Assembly (NCBI RefSeq): GCF_000379105.1
Contig: NZ_KB900609.1
Location: 911,240 to 975,239, forward strand
Origin: Methylobacterium sp. WSM2598
Lineage (GTDB): Bacteria > Pseudomonadota > Alphaproteobacteria > Rhizobiales > Beijerinckiaceae
Direction of reading: 5' to 3'
Length of the DNA stretch: 64,000 bases
Below the pieces are notes generated by a model, which made no database searches, was not told the DNA's origin, and was given only the letters and a program-made list of their open reading frames with translations. Each line of letters opens with the position of its first letter. Position 1 is the first letter of the stretch. A program made the position numbers and the translations under genes. Of the stretch, positions 15,862 to 23,994 are shown one piece after another.

Positions 15862-16836
15862 GTGACCACGCTCCCGCCCGGCACGACGGCCTGGATCCTC
15901 ACCGACGGCAAGGCCGGCGACCTCGCCCCCTGCCGCGGCCTCGCGCAGGCGCTCGGCCTCGTCGCCGAGGAGCGCCGCGTGGCGCCCCGCCCGCCCTTCT
16001 CCTGGCTCGCCCCCCGCGGCCCGGCCGACCCGCGCGACCTCGCCCCCGCCCCGCCCTGGCCCGACCTCGCCATCGCGGCCGGGCGGCGCGCCGTCCCGGT
16101 CCTGCGGGCGCTGCGGCGCCGGGCGGGGGCCGCGACCTTCACGGTGTTCCTGCGCGACCCCCGCACCGGCCCGGGCGCCGCGGACCTGATCTGGGTGCCG
16201 GAGCACGACCGCCTGCGCGGCCGGAACGTGCTCGTCACGCTGGCCGGCCCCCATCCGGTCTCGGCCGCCCGCCTCGCGGCCGCCCGCGCGGCGCCCGACC
16301 CGCGGCTCCGCGCCCTCCCGGCCCCCCGCGCGGCGATCCTGGTCGGCGGCGACGACCGGCGCGGGCGGGTCCGCCCGCAGGCCGCCGCGGCCTTCCTGTC
16401 GGGCCTGGAGCGCCTCGCCGGCGAGGCGAGCCTGATGATCACCCCCTCCCGGCGCACGCCGCCCGCCCTGCGCGCGGCCCTGCGGGACCTCGCGTCGCGA
16501 CGCGGCGGCTTCTTCCATGACGGGAGCGGCGCCGATCCCTACCTCGCCCTGCTGGCGCTCGCCGACGCGATCGTGGTGACGGCCGACAGCGCCAACATGG
16601 TCGCGGAGGCCGCCGCCACCGGATCCCCGATCCTCCTCGGCGAGCTCACCGAGACCTACGCCCGCCATCGCCCGTTCTTCGCCGCACTCCGGCAGTACGG
16701 AGCTGTGCATCCGTTCGATGGCAGACTTGAAGGTTCTCGTTACGAACCCTTAGATTTCACCCCCGCGATCGCAGAGGCCGTCGCGGCCGCCTATCTGAGG
16801 CGGCGCGATCCGCAGACCCACCCGGGCGGCCCGTGA
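15862..16836 (+). CDS. ELM1-like (mitochondrial fission family) protein
   Basis: A 324-residue homologue of the bacterial family named after plant ELM1. It has the hallmark start 'AWILTDGKAGDLAPCRGLAQ', then 'LAIAAGRRAVPVLRALRR', 'FLRDPRTGPGAADLIWVPEHD', 'ILVGGDDRRGRV' and 'ADSANMVAEAAATGSPILLG', giving the look of a GT-B glycosyltransferase fold. Activity in bacteria is not known. The start is GTG at 15862 after a GGAG; upstream frame is antisense to the Lrp gene. trxB follows after 33 bp on the same strand, so cotranscription is likely. Confidence 0.85.
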   Translation: MTTLPPGTTAWILTDGKAGDLAPCRGLAQALGLVAEERRVAPRPPFSWLAPRGPADPRDLAPAPPWPDLAIAAGRRAVPVLRALRRRAGAATFTVFLRDPRTGPGAADLIWVPEHDRLRGRNVLVTLAGPHPVSAARLAAARAAPDPRLRALPAPRAAILVGGDDRRGRVRPQAAAAFLSGLERLAGEASLMITPSRRTPPALRAALRDLASRRGGFFHDGSGADPYLALLALADAIVVTADSANMVAEAAATGSPILLGELTETYARHRPFFAALRQYGAVHPFDGRLEGSRYEPLDFTPAIAEAVAAAYLRRRDPQTHPGGP

Positions 16837-16869
16837 GGTCGTCCCGGGCCGGGAGGCCCGGAGATTCCG

Positions 16870-17847
16870 ATGTCCACCACCCACGAGAAGCTCATCATCA
16901 TCGGCTCGGGCCCGGCGGGATACACCGCCGCGATCTACGCCGCCCGCGCGATGGTCGAGCCGCTGCTGATCTCCGGCTTCCAGCCGGGCGGCCAGCTCAT
17001 GATCACGACCGACGTGGAGAACTACCCGGGCTTCGCGCAGGCCGTCCAGGGCCCCTGGCTCATGGAGCAGATGCGCCTGCAGGCCGAGCATGTCGGCACC
17101 CGGATCGTGTCGGAGTACATCGCCAAGGTCGACCTGAAGCAGCGGCCCTTCCGCCTGGAGGCGGATTCCGGGGCCGTCTACACCTGCGACGCGCTCATCG
17201 TCGCGACCGGCGCCCAGGCGAAGTGGCTCGGCCTGCCCTCCGAGGCGAAGTTCCAGGGCTTCGGCGTCTCGGCCTGCGCCACCTGCGACGGGTTCTTCTT
17301 CCGCGGCAAGGAGGTTCTGGTCGTGGGGGGCGGCAACACCGCGGTCGAGGAGGCGCTCTACCTCGCCAACCTCGCCGCCAAGGTCACGGTCGTGCACCGC
17401 CGCGACGCGTTCCGGGCGGAGCGCATCCTGCAGGAGCGGCTCTTCCGGCACCCGAACGTCGAGGTGGTCTGGAACCACACGGTCGAGGAGATTTGCGGGC
17501 GCGAGAGCCCGGCCCCCTCGGTCACGCACGTGCGGCTGAGGGACGTCGCCACCGGGGCGGTCAGCGAGCGCAGGGCGGACGGCGTCTTCGTGGCGATCGG
17601 CCACCAGCCGGCGACCGCGCTCTTCGAGGGTCAGTTGCCCCTGCGCGCCGGGGGCTACCTCGCGGTGACGCCCGGCACGGCGGCGACCGAGATCCCGGGC
17701 GTGTTCGCGGCCGGGGACGTCACCGACGACGTCTACCGCCAGGCGATCACGGCGGCCGGGATGGGCTGCATGGCCGCCCTGGAGGCGGAGAAGTACCTCG
17801 CGAACCTGGCGATCGGCGAGACGCCGCGCCGGGCCGCGGCCGAGTAG
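16870..17847 (+). CDS. trxB: Thioredoxin reductase
   Basis: NADPH-dependent flavoenzyme that reduces thioredoxin in the cytoplasm. The 325-residue length is typical. FAD site 'IIGSGPAGYTAAIYAARA' at the N-terminus; redox-active CATC at residues 136-139; NADP site 'VLVVGGGNTAVEEALYL' with 'HRRDAFRAE'; second FAD motif 'GVFAAGDVTDDVYRQ'. An LysR regulator follows 134 bp downstream on the same strand, a pairing common in Rhizobiales, with a strong hairpin between them. Confidence 0.96.
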   Translation: MSTTHEKLIIIGSGPAGYTAAIYAARAMVEPLLISGFQPGGQLMITTDVENYPGFAQAVQGPWLMEQMRLQAEHVGTRIVSEYIAKVDLKQRPFRLEADSGAVYTCDALIVATGAQAKWLGLPSEAKFQGFGVSACATCDGFFFRGKEVLVVGGGNTAVEEALYLANLAAKVTVVHRRDAFRAERILQERLFRHPNVEVVWNHTVEEICGRESPAPSVTHVRLRDVATGAVSERRADGVFVAIGHQPATALFEGQLPLRAGGYLAVTPGTAATEIPGVFAAGDVTDDVYRQAITAAGMGCMAALEAEKYLANLAIGETPRRAAAE

Positions 17848-17865
17848 GCGGGAGAGCGGGACCGG

Positions 17866-17902
17866 TCGCGACGGAGCGGGGTCCCGCCCCGCTCCGTCGC
17901 GG
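17866..17902 (+). terminator. Strong GC hairpin after trxB
   Basis: A perfect 14-bp inverted repeat, GCGACGGAGCGGGG at 17868-17881 and its complement at 17887-17900, around a 5-base loop, extendable by one or two pairs. It lies 21 bp after the trxB stop. There is no T-run after it, so it may act with Rho or only stabilise the 3' end. Confidence 0.7.
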
Positions 17903-17980
17903 CCCCCAAACAATTCGCGTTCGCGAGAGCCGCCCGCCGCAACCCGCCGGCCGGGGACTCTGGCGCGGGGATGAACGGCC

Positions 17981-18871
17981 GTGGATTGGGACAAGATCAG
18001 GATCTTCCTGAACGTCGCGGAGGCGGGCAGCTTCACGAAGGCGGGTGACGACATCGGCCTCAGCCAGTCGGCGGTGAGCCGCCAGATCAGCGCGCTCGAG
18101 CGCGAGCTGAAGGCGCCGCTCTTCCACCGGCACGCCCGGGGCCTGATCCTGACCGAGCAGGGCGACCTGCTCTTCCGCGCCGCGCGCGACATGAAGATGC
18201 GGCTGGAGACGACCCGCGCCCGGCTCGTGGAGACGAGCGAGCGGCCCTCGGGCGACCTCAAGGTCACGACCACGGTCGGCCTCGGCACCGCGTGGCTGTC
18301 GCAGCGGGTCTCGGAATTCCTCGACCTGCACCCGGAGGTGCGGATCGAGCTCATCCTCACCAACGAGGAGCTCGACCTCGCCATGCGCGAGGCGGACGTG
18401 GCGATCCGCCTGCGCCGTCCGGCCCAGCCCGACCTGATCCAGCGCCGCCTGTTCACGGTGCACTACCACGTCTTCGCCTCGCTCGAGTACATCAAGCGCT
18501 TCGGGGAGCCGAAGTCGATCGAGGACCTCGACAAGCACCGGATCGTCTCCTTCGGGGGCGACCAGCCCTCCTACCTGATGGCGACGCACTGGCTCTCGAC
18601 CGCGGGCCGGGAAGGGCGCGAGCCGCGCAATGTGCACTTCACGGTCAACAACATCTCGGCCCTGCAGGTGGCGGTCGAGACCGGGGCCGGGATCGGGATC
18701 CTGCCCGACTACGCGGCGAACGGGAATCCGCTCCTGCAGCAGGTGCTGCGCGACATCGAGATGCCGAACCTGGAGAGCTACCTCGTCTACGCCGAGGAGA
18801 TGCGCTCGGTCGCCCGCGTCCAGGCCTTCCGCGACTTCCTCGTCGCCAAGGCCCAGCGCTGGACCTATTGA
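17981..18871 (+). CDS. LysR family transcriptional regulator
   Basis: A 296-residue LysR-type regulator. The N-terminal winged helix-turn-helix reads 'FLNVAEAGSFTKAGDDIGLS' and 'QSAVSRQISALERELKAPLF', followed by the co-inducer-binding domain. The start codon is GTG at 17981. Orthologues next to trxB are common in alphaproteobacteria, though the regulated genes are generally unknown. It is separated from trxB by the hairpin at 17868-17900, so it probably has its own promoter in the 80 bp before it. Confidence 0.92.
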   Translation: MDWDKIRIFLNVAEAGSFTKAGDDIGLSQSAVSRQISALERELKAPLFHRHARGLILTEQGDLLFRAARDMKMRLETTRARLVETSERPSGDLKVTTTVGLGTAWLSQRVSEFLDLHPEVRIELILTNEELDLAMREADVAIRLRRPAQPDLIQRRLFTVHYHVFASLEYIKRFGEPKSIEDLDKHRIVSFGGDQPSYLMATHWLSTAGREGREPRNVHFTVNNISALQVAVETGAGIGILPDYAANGNPLLQQVLRDIEMPNLESYLVYAEEMRSVARVQAFRDFLVAKAQRWTY

Positions 18872-19095
18872 CCGCGCCGGGCGCGACGTCCGCCGCGGGT
18901 GCGAGGGCTGAGGGCCGAGGGCGGCGCCCGGACTGCGCGGGAGGATCCCGCTCCTTCGTTTCGCCGTCGCACGGGGGCGACCTGATCAGGTCGCGACTCT
19001 GGGCCGCCTATGCGGCCGCACGGACGCGCCGCCATTCCCGTGTCAGACATTGTCCCTCCCGGCGCCTGTTCGGCAGCCCGTGTCGGAGCCGCCCC

Positions 19096-20151
19096 ATGCT
19101 CGATCCCGTTCGCCCGTCCGACCCGCTCACCGTCGCCCCGTTCCCCGGAACGCCCCATCGGCTCGAGACCGCAACCCAGATCCTGGCCGGCCTCGCCCTC
19201 GTCGCCGTGCTGCACTTCCACCTGCTCGGGGCGCTGCTCGCGGGATTGCTCGTCCACGAACTCGTCCACCTGCTGGCGCCCCGGCGCAGCGACGCCCTCG
19301 TGCACCACCACACGGCCAAGGTCATCGTGGTGGCCCTGCTCGCCGGGGTGATCGTCGCGGCCGTGGGCGCGGCGATCCTCTGGCTGGTCGGGCTGCTGTC
19401 AGGCGGGTCCGACAACCTCTCGGTCCTGCTGCGCAAGATGGCCGAGGTGATCGAGACGGCGCGCTCGCGCCTGCCGCCCTGGCTGGTCGGCTTCCTGCCG
19501 GAGGAATCGACCGAGCTGAAGGCCGCGGCCGCGACCTGGCTGCGCGAGCATGCCGGGCAGGTGCGGGCGATCGGCCAGGACGTCTGGCGGGCGCTGTTCC
19601 ACCTGGTCTTCGGCCTCGTGATCGGCGCCATGGTGGCGGTGAGCCGGGAGACCGGCCTCGACGAGCGCCCGCCCCTCCTCCACGCCCTGACGAACCGGGT
19701 GCGGCTGCTCGCCTCCGCCTTCCGCAGCGTGGTCTTCGCGCAGGTGCGGATCTCGGCCCTCAACACGGCGCTCACCGCGCTCTACCTGCTGGTCGCGGTG
19801 CCCTGGCTCGGGATCGCCCTCCCCTTCACCAAGACCATGGTGGTGATCACCTTCCTGGCCGGGCTGCTGCCGGTGGTCGGCAACCTGATCTCCAACACGG
19901 TGATCGTGCTGGTCAGCCTCAGCGTCTCGCCGGCGCTCGCCCTCGGCTCGCTCGGCTTCCTGGTGGCGATCCACAAGCTCGAATACGTCGTGAATGCCCG
20001 CGTGATGGGCGGGCAGATCCGCGCGCGGGCCTGGGAGCTGCTGGCCGCCATGCTGGTGATGGAATCGGTGTTCGGCCTGCCGGGCCTCGTCGCGGCCCCG
20101 ATCTTCTACGCCTACCTGAAGAACGAACTCGCCCTGCGCGGCCTGATCTGA
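19096..20151 (+). CDS. AI-2E family (PerM/YdiK-like) membrane transporter
   Basis: A 351-residue inner-membrane protein with about eight hydrophobic segments. After the first helices, a soluble periplasmic-type loop (~100-160) is followed by 'FGLVIGAMVAVSRE', then the conserved C-terminal helices 'TMVVITFLAGLLPVVGNLIS' and 'KLEYVVNARVMGGQIRARAW', typical of the AI-2E/PerM family. Some members export autoinducer-2 or act as Na+/H+ antiporters; the substrate cannot be deduced. The ATG at 19096 is the first Met after an open but non-coding stretch. Confidence 0.86.
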   Translation: MLDPVRPSDPLTVAPFPGTPHRLETATQILAGLALVAVLHFHLLGALLAGLLVHELVHLLAPRRSDALVHHHTAKVIVVALLAGVIVAAVGAAILWLVGLLSGGSDNLSVLLRKMAEVIETARSRLPPWLVGFLPEESTELKAAAATWLREHAGQVRAIGQDVWRALFHLVFGLVIGAMVAVSRETGLDERPPLLHALTNRVRLLASAFRSVVFAQVRISALNTALTALYLLVAVPWLGIALPFTKTMVVITFLAGLLPVVGNLISNTVIVLVSLSVSPALALGSLGFLVAIHKLEYVVNARVMGGQIRARAWELLAAMLVMESVFGLPGLVAAPIFYAYLKNELALRGLI

Positions 20152-20251
20152 GCGCGCCGGGGCGCCGCGACTTTTCCCGCAGCGCGGCGTCCCGATCGGC
20201 CTCCTCCCGCGTTGTGCTCTCGCGCGGCCCGGGCCGCGGCAGGAGCGCGAG

Positions 20252-20488
20252 ATGACGAAGCTGTTCATCGCCAGGATCGTCGAGGCCGACGCGGCGCGCC
20301 CGCTCGTCACCGTGCGGGCCGCGGGCGAGGGCGAGGCCCGCCTGTTCCTCGAAGCGGCCTATCCGGCCGCGCGGATCGCCGACCTCGCGGAGCCCGGCGA
20401 GTGGGTCAGCGACGCCGATACGGGTCGCGAGGCCGGCGACGTCCGCGAGCATCCGGGCGTCACCTGGCAGGCGCCGCCAAACCTCTAG
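20252..20488 (+). CDS. Hypothetical protein, 78 aa
   Basis: A small acidic soluble protein (MTKLFIARIVEADAARPLVT start, ending GVTWQAPPNL) of unknown family. A GGAG-like site ('caggagcgcgag') precedes the ATG. The App1 phosphatase gene follows 15 bp downstream on the same strand, so it is probably the first gene of that small operon. Confidence 0.6.
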   Translation: MTKLFIARIVEADAARPLVTVRAAGEGEARLFLEAAYPAARIADLAEPGEWVSDADTGREAGDVREHPGVTWQAPPNL

Positions 20489-20503
20489 GCGCGGCGGACG
20501 GCC

Positions 20504-21796
20504 ATGACGGGCGCGCGGGCAGGCCGGCTGAGGCGGGCCGCCGGCTGGATCCTCGGCCTCGCCGCCCGGCCGGTGCGCCGGGCGCAGGGGCGCAGGGGCG
20601 TGGCGGTCGAGGTCTATCGCGGCTACGGCTCGGCACAGGAGATCTTCCTGATCGGCCGCGCCTTCCGGCAATCCGAGGCCGAGCGCGCGGCCGATCCGGA
20701 CGACCTGCGCGCGCAGCTGCGCGACATCGGCCGCCGCATCCGGCGCCGGCGCCTGCCCGGCCTCGCCGTGGAGGCGCGGTTCGGCGGCAGCGCCGCCCGC
20801 GCGGTGACGGACCGGGACGGCTATTTCCGCATCCATCTCTGCCCCCGCCCGCCCGGGCCGGGCGAGGGGGCGTGGCACCCGGTCTCGATCCGCCTCGCCA
20901 GCGATCCGCCGGTCGAGGCGCGGGGCGAGGTCTTCATCCCGCCGCCGCGCTGCCGCTTCGTGGTGATCAGCGACATCGACGACACGGTGATGCACACCGG
21001 CGTCGCCAACAAGCTGAAGATGCTCTGGCGCCTGTTCGTCGCCGACGCGACCCGCCGCGTCGCCTTCCCGGGCGTGGCGGCCCTGTACCGGGCGCTCCAT
21101 GCCGGCGCGGGCGGGGCCGAGCAGAACCCGATGCTCTACGTCTCGCGCGCGCCCTGGGGCATCTACGACATGCTCTCGGAATTCTTCCGCCTGCACGACA
21201 TCCCGGTCGGGCCGGTGCTGTTCCTGCGCGAATGGGGCCTGTCCTGGCGCCATCCCCTGCCCCGCCGGGCCGAGGACCACAAGGCCGAGCTGATCCGCCG
21301 CATGCTGGCGCTCTACCGCGACCTTCCCTTCGTGCTGATCGGCGACAGCGGCCAGCACGACCCGGAGGTCTATGCGGGGATCGTGCACGCGCATCCGGGC
21401 CGGGTGCTCGCAGTCTACATCCGCAACGTGTCGCGGGCGCCGGAGCGCGCGGCGGAGATCGCCCGGCTCGCGCGCGAGGTGGCGGCGGCCGGCAGCAGCC
21501 TCGTGCTCGCCGCCGACAGCCGCGCCATCGCGGCGCACGCGGCCGGCCTCGGCCTGATCGCGGCCCCGGCCGTCGAGGCGGTCGCCTCCGAGAAGGCGGC
21601 GGCCGAGGGCGCGACCCGGCCCCGCCGGCCGCGCCGCATCACCCGGCCCACCCCCGAGGCCACCGCCACGGCCGCGTCCGGCGAGGCCGTGGAGGCGGCC
21701 CTCGGCGGCACCTCGCCCGAGCCGCCGACCGTCATCGTCGAGCCGGCCGGGCGCAGAGAGGCCGGCGACGGGGCGCAGGGCCCGGCGGAGCGGTGA
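20504..21796 (+). CDS. App1-type (DUF2183) phosphatase
   Basis: A 430-residue member of the App1 family, whose yeast namesake is a Mg-dependent phosphatidate phosphatase. The HAD-like catalytic motif DxDDT is clear in 'VISDIDDTVMHTGV' (about residues 155-168). Downstream 'LYVSRAPWGIYDMLSEFF' and 'FVLIGDSGQHDPEVY' supply the remaining motifs. The N-terminal ~140 residues form a beta-rich domain and the last ~60 are Pro/Ala-rich and disordered. A DUF202 membrane gene follows after 29 bp. In bacteria the role in phospholipid turnover is an extrapolation. Confidence 0.88.
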   Translation: MTGARAGRLRRAAGWILGLAARPVRRAQGRRGVAVEVYRGYGSAQEIFLIGRAFRQSEAERAADPDDLRAQLRDIGRRIRRRRLPGLAVEARFGGSAARAVTDRDGYFRIHLCPRPPGPGEGAWHPVSIRLASDPPVEARGEVFIPPPRCRFVVISDIDDTVMHTGVANKLKMLWRLFVADATRRVAFPGVAALYRALHAGAGGAEQNPMLYVSRAPWGIYDMLSEFFRLHDIPVGPVLFLREWGLSWRHPLPRRAEDHKAELIRRMLALYRDLPFVLIGDSGQHDPEVYAGIVHAHPGRVLAVYIRNVSRAPERAAEIARLAREVAAAGSSLVLAADSRAIAAHAAGLGLIAAPAVEAVASEKAAAEGATRPRRPRRITRPTPEATATAASGEAVEAALGGTSPEPPTVIVEPAGRREAGDGAQGPAER

Positions 21797-21825
21797 GGAT
21801 CGGGCGAAAAGCCAGGGAGAGCGCG

Positions 21826-22266
21826 ATGGAGCAGGCGACAGGCAGCGAGCGCCGGACCGAGCAGGCGGCCGAGCGCACGGCCGCCGCCGCGCAGGTCACC
21901 AAGGACAGCGCGGACCGCAGGACGGAGCTCGCGGCGGACCGGACCGTCTTCGCGGCCGAGCGGACCTACGCGGCCTGGATGCGCACCGGCCTGGTGGCTC
22001 TGGCGAGCGGGATCGGGGCGCGCAAGCTGCTGGAGGGGGTGGTGCCGGGCTGGATGATCGTCGGCTTCGGCACCATCCTGGTCCTGTTCAGCGCCTTCTG
22101 CTTCGTGGCCGGCGTCTGGCGGCAGGTCTTCGTCGGGGCCCCGCCGCCCCGGCCGGACGTGCCGCGGCTGCCGCCCGCGATCCTCGTCGCGGTGAACGGC
22201 TTCCTGGCGCTCGTCGCCCTCGCGGCGCTGCTCAGCCTGTGGTTCGGCCGCGCGCTCGGCGCGTGA
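21826..22266 (+). CDS. DUF202 (YidH-like) membrane protein
   Basis: A 146-residue inner-membrane protein. A charged amphipathic N-terminus ('TELAADRTVFAAERTYAAWM', the DUF202 signature with its RTxxAxERTxxAW pattern) precedes three hydrophobic helices. The function of DUF202 proteins is unknown. The ATG at 21826 follows an AGGGAGA site. It is the third gene of the rightward group with the 78-residue protein and App1. Confidence 0.85.
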   Translation: MEQATGSERRTEQAAERTAAAAQVTKDSADRRTELAADRTVFAAERTYAAWMRTGLVALASGIGARKLLEGVVPGWMIVGFGTILVLFSAFCFVAGVWRQVFVGAPPPRPDVPRLPPAILVAVNGFLALVALAALLSLWFGRALGA

Positions 22267-22283
22267 GCCCGCGGGAGAAGGCG

Positions 22284-22474
22284 TCAGACGACATCCGACG
22301 GATTGCTTCGCAATGCGGATGTCGGCTTCGCTCAAGTGCCGCGCGGGCTTGGCATACGACATCCGACGGATTGCTTCGCCATCTCCCATGTCGGCCATGC
22401 GGATGGCGGCTTCGCTCACGCGCCGCGCGGGCTTGTCATCCGCTGTCCGGAGGTGATCGTCCGGACAGCGCATC
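22284..22474. repeat. Interspersed palindromic repeat, family A copy 1
   Basis: Two consecutive units each reading 'acatccgacggattgcttcg' followed by variants of 'gcggatg(t/g)cggcttcgctca' and 'gccgcgcgggctt', then a hairpin CGCTGTCCGGA-N8-TCCGGACAGCG. Copies or parts of the same block occur at 26949-27014, 28670-28857, 34218-34346 and 40786-40890, always between genes. It fills the gap between the DUF202 gene and ruvB, which converge on it. Confidence 0.85.
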
Positions 22475-23528
22475 ACTCCGGCAGGGCGGCGTCGAGGGGC
22501 TCCTCCTCGCGCACCGGCACGGGCAGGCCGAGGTGTCGGAAGGCGTGCGGGGTGAGGAGGCGGCCGCGCGGGGTGCGCTGCACGAAGCCCTGCTGGAGCA
22601 GGTAGGGCTCGATGATCTCCTCGATGGCGTCGCGCGGCTCCGACAACGCCGCCGCGATCGTCTCCACCCCGACCGGACCGCCCCCGTAGGAGCGCGCGAT
22701 CAGCCCCAGATACTTGCGGTCCATGGTGTCCAGACCCGCCGCGTCCACGTCCAGCAGACGCAGCGCCCGGTCGGCGATCGCCCGCGTCACCGTCCCGGCC
22801 TCCTCCACGATCGCGAAGTCCCGCACCCGCCGCAGCAGCCGCCCGGCGATCCGCGGCGTGCCCCGCGCCCGCCGGGCGATCTCGTTGGCCCCGTCCGCCG
22901 CCATGCCGATCCCCAGCACCCGCGCCCCCCGGGCCACGATCGCCTCCAGCTCGTCCACCGCGTAGAATTCCAGCCGGATCGGGATGCCGAAGCGGTCGCG
23001 CAGCGGCGTGGTCAGCAGACCCGCCCGGGTCGTGGCCGCCACCAGGGTGAAGCGCGGCAGCTCGATCTTGACCGAGCGCGCCGCCGGGCCCTCGCCGATG
23101 ATCAGGTCGAGCTGGTAATCCTCCATGGCCGGGTAGAGGATCTCCTCCACCGCCGGGCTCAGCCGGTGGATCTCGTCGATGAACAGGACGTCGCGCTCCT
23201 CCAGGTTGGTGAGCTGCGCGGCCAGGTCCCCCGCCTTGGCGATCACCGGACCCGAGGTCGAGCGGAAATTCACCCCCAGCTCCCGGGCCACGATCTGCGC
23301 CAGCGTGGTCTTGCCCAGCCCCGGCGGGCCCACGAACAGCACGTGGTCCAGCGCCTGACCGGTGCGCCGCGCCGCCTCGATGAACACCCCCAGATTCGCC
23401 CGCGCCGCGCGCTGGCCCGTGAAATCCGACAGGCTCAGTGGGCGGATCGACCCGTCCGGGACCTCGCCGGCCTCCGCGATCGGGGCGAGCCGGGAGCCCG
23501 CCACCCTGCGGGCCGCCGGGCCGCTCAC
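22473..23528 (-). CDS. ruvB: RuvB, Holliday junction branch-migration ATPase
   Basis: Hexameric AAA+ motor that, with RuvA, moves Holliday junctions during recombinational repair. The 351-residue protein has Walker A '[14 protein letters not shown]', Walker B '[12 protein letters not shown]', sensor region '[20 protein letters not shown]' and the C-terminal winged helix ('[20 protein letters not shown]'). The GTG start at 23526-23528 overlaps the stop of the DUF6894 gene by 4 nt. ruvA and ruvC are not adjacent. A LexA box lies upstream of the DUF6894 gene, so the pair is probably SOS-induced. Confidence 0.95.
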   Translation of the reverse strand: MSGPAARRVAGSRLAPIAEAGEVPDGSIRPLSLSDFTGQRAARANLGVFIEAARRTGQALDHVLFVGPPGLGKTTLAQIVARELGVNFRSTSGPVIAKAGDLAAQLTNLEERDVLFIDEIHRLSPAVEEILYPAMEDYQLDLIIGEGPAARSVKIELPRFTLVAATTRAGLLTTPLRDRFGIPIRLEFYAVDELEAIVARGARVLGIGMAADGANEIARRARGTPRIAGRLLRRVRDFAIVEEAGTVTRAIADRALRLLDVDAAGLDTMDRKYLGLIARSYGGGPVGVETIAAALSEPRDAIEEIIEPYLLQQGFVQRTPRGRLLTPHAFRHLGLPVPVREEEPLDAALPE

Positions 23529-23773
23529 GCCGCCACCGCCGCGGGGCCGCATCCGGCCGCCAGGAAGGGCCGGGTGAGGACGCGGCGCCCGGTCAGGTCG
23601 TGGACGCTGACGCGCCACTGCGACCAGTCCGCCCGCTCGCCGAGCGCGCCCATCACCGCCCGCGCGGTCTCGGCCGCGCGCGCCGTCAGCCGCGCGGGCG
23701 CGCGCACCTCGGCCCCGACCGTGTCGAGGACGCATTCGGCGCCGTTGGTGCAGTGGAAGCGGTAGCGGGCCAT
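23525..23773 (-). CDS. DUF6894-type small protein
   Basis: An 82-residue protein of the pattern '[20 protein letters not shown] ... [15 protein letters not shown]', which I know from many small Methylobacterium and Rhizobiales proteins of the DUF6894 type; no function is established. The start at 23773 is the Met directly before RYRF. It overlaps ruvB by 4 nt and its promoter region contains a LexA box 40 bp upstream of the start, so it may be an SOS-induced companion of ruvB. Confidence 0.72.
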   Translation of the reverse strand: MARYRFHCTNGAECVLDTVGAEVRAPARLTARAAETARAVMGALGERADWSQWRVSVHDLTGRRVLTRPFLAAGCGPAAVAA

Positions 23774-23812
23774 GATCCGTCCTCCCTGGCTCTGAGGCCT
23801 CGTCAACGATAT

Positions 23813-23827
23813 GTTCACTATATGTTC
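23813..23827 (-). promoter_or_regulatory. LexA (SOS) box upstream of DUF6894-ruvB
   Basis: GTTC at 23813-23816, seven bases, GTTC at 23824-23827: the alphaproteobacterial LexA operator. It lies 40 bp before the DUF6894 start (leftward) and 168 bp before the penicillin-binding protein gene (rightward). ruvB is a classic SOS gene, which supports function. Confidence 0.72.
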
Positions 23828-23994
23828 TCGATCCGGGAGTGCAAGCGCCGGGGCGTCACGCCGCGGGCCGGACCGGAGTCGCGAGGGGGCGGAGCCGACG
23901 CGCCGCCGCCCCCACCCTTGTCGAACGCCCGGCGCGATCACACCTGCTCCAGCCGTGGCCGTGTCCCTCCGCGGGACGGCCCTGGAGTCGAGAC

